This document shows, piece by piece, positions 63,608 to 64,000 of a stretch of 64,000 nt of DNA; the first letter of the stretch is position 1, and each line of letters starts with the position of its first letter. Location: positions 336,158,539 to 336,222,538 of the forward strand of contig NC_133328.1 of assembly GCF_042186555.1 (NCBI RefSeq). The letters run 5' to 3'. Source of the DNA: Aquarana catesbeiana. Lineage: Eukaryota; Chordata; Amphibia; Anura; Ranidae. A program made the position numbers and the translations under genes. The notes beneath the pieces were generated by a model that worked only from the letters and a program-made list of their open reading frames with translations, did no database searches and was not told the origin of the DNA.

Positions 63608-64000
63608 ATGGGCAAGCAGAGGTCATACAGAGTCTGGCAGAGGAAAGCAGAATCGTTAGGTGGAAGCTTACACAAGAAATCTGACAGAAGTCCAAAACCA
63701 GTAATTTAGCAGTTTACACATGAAGGCAGAGCATCGGTTCGACCTCGAAAAGCGCCCATTCAGGTCTTCGCCGAAAACCTGAATTTGTGGGGTGCTCGGC
63801 AAGATATTCACCCACCGAGCACCTCACAATGCACTGCACAGTGCATTCTAAGCCCTGATTGACTGAAGCAATGCACCTGACTGCTGGTCAGGTGAAAGGC
63901 TTTGCCCAGTTAGGGCACAGTAAATATCTGGTTGTAAAGGAGCAGGCCAGAAAGCCAACCATTGCATCCTTAACAATGGATGAGTCATCAGCTGTCAGCA
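63608..64000. other. Unassigned sequence, repeat-like at about 63730-63800
   Basis: ggttcgacctcgaaaagcgcc and ttcgccgaaaacctgaattt resemble the TTCG-rich subterminal sequence of palindromic elements elsewhere in the window, but no end is seen before the window stops. Confidence 0.35.

Noticed and set aside
1..64000. tRNA, rRNA or snRNA genes
   Set aside because: No cloverleaf-type A/B box pair or other known RNA gene signature was recognised by eye; a tRNAscan/Infernal run would be decisive.

Overview
This window looks like eukaryotic, vertebrate intergenic DNA built almost entirely from transposable elements. The mix is L1/Tx1-like LINEs, several Tc1-type elements, Harbinger elements with HARBI1, MADF and Myb/SANT genes, TTAA-flanked piggyBac derivatives, hAT-type elements with 8-bp target duplications, and Penelope-like repeats. 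This fits an anuran amphibian, probably ranid-like; that is inference from repeat content, not a search. I see no convincing host gene, rRNA, tRNA or CRISPR array.

Layout. 1-4121: 3' part of an L1/Tx1-like LINE, plus strand. 4456-6150: a GATA microsatellite and two MITEs. 6586-14022: a Tc1-type element split by a 5.2-kb palindromic hAT-type element (6734-11964, itself holding a piggyBac-type insertion), a Harbinger MITE (13170-13603) and an L2-like tail. 14270-18539: Tc1 and LINE remnants with an hAT MITE. 20163-23141: a second palindromic hAT-type element. 23442-24660: Harbinger debris. 25294-31349: a nest of at least three related palindromic elements. 32096-36715: a Harbinger element, lacking its left end, with three different genes. 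36917-37345: Harbinger MITE. 37501-46540: a Penelope-like inverted pair split by a LINE (38159-45550, 13-bp target duplication). That LINE has an intact ORF1 and is itself interrupted by an 810-bp insert carrying a hammerhead-like motif. 46753-48422: nested piggyBac-type elements. 48955-56295: a TTAA element containing a Tc1 element containing another TTAA element with tandem repeats and piggyBac coding remnants. 57338-63590: two copies of a second LINE subfamily.

The insertion order can be read from target duplications in many places. The coding regions are mobilisation genes (endonuclease/reverse transcriptase, ORF1p, DDE transposases, DNA-binding partners), and nearly all are broken. The most unusual structures are: the large palindromes with divergent TATA-to-polyA cassettes at or beside their centres; the three-gene Harbinger; the hammerhead-like fold in the Penelope-like insert; and a piggyBac derivative that fuses the two ends of a transposase around a missing catalytic core.
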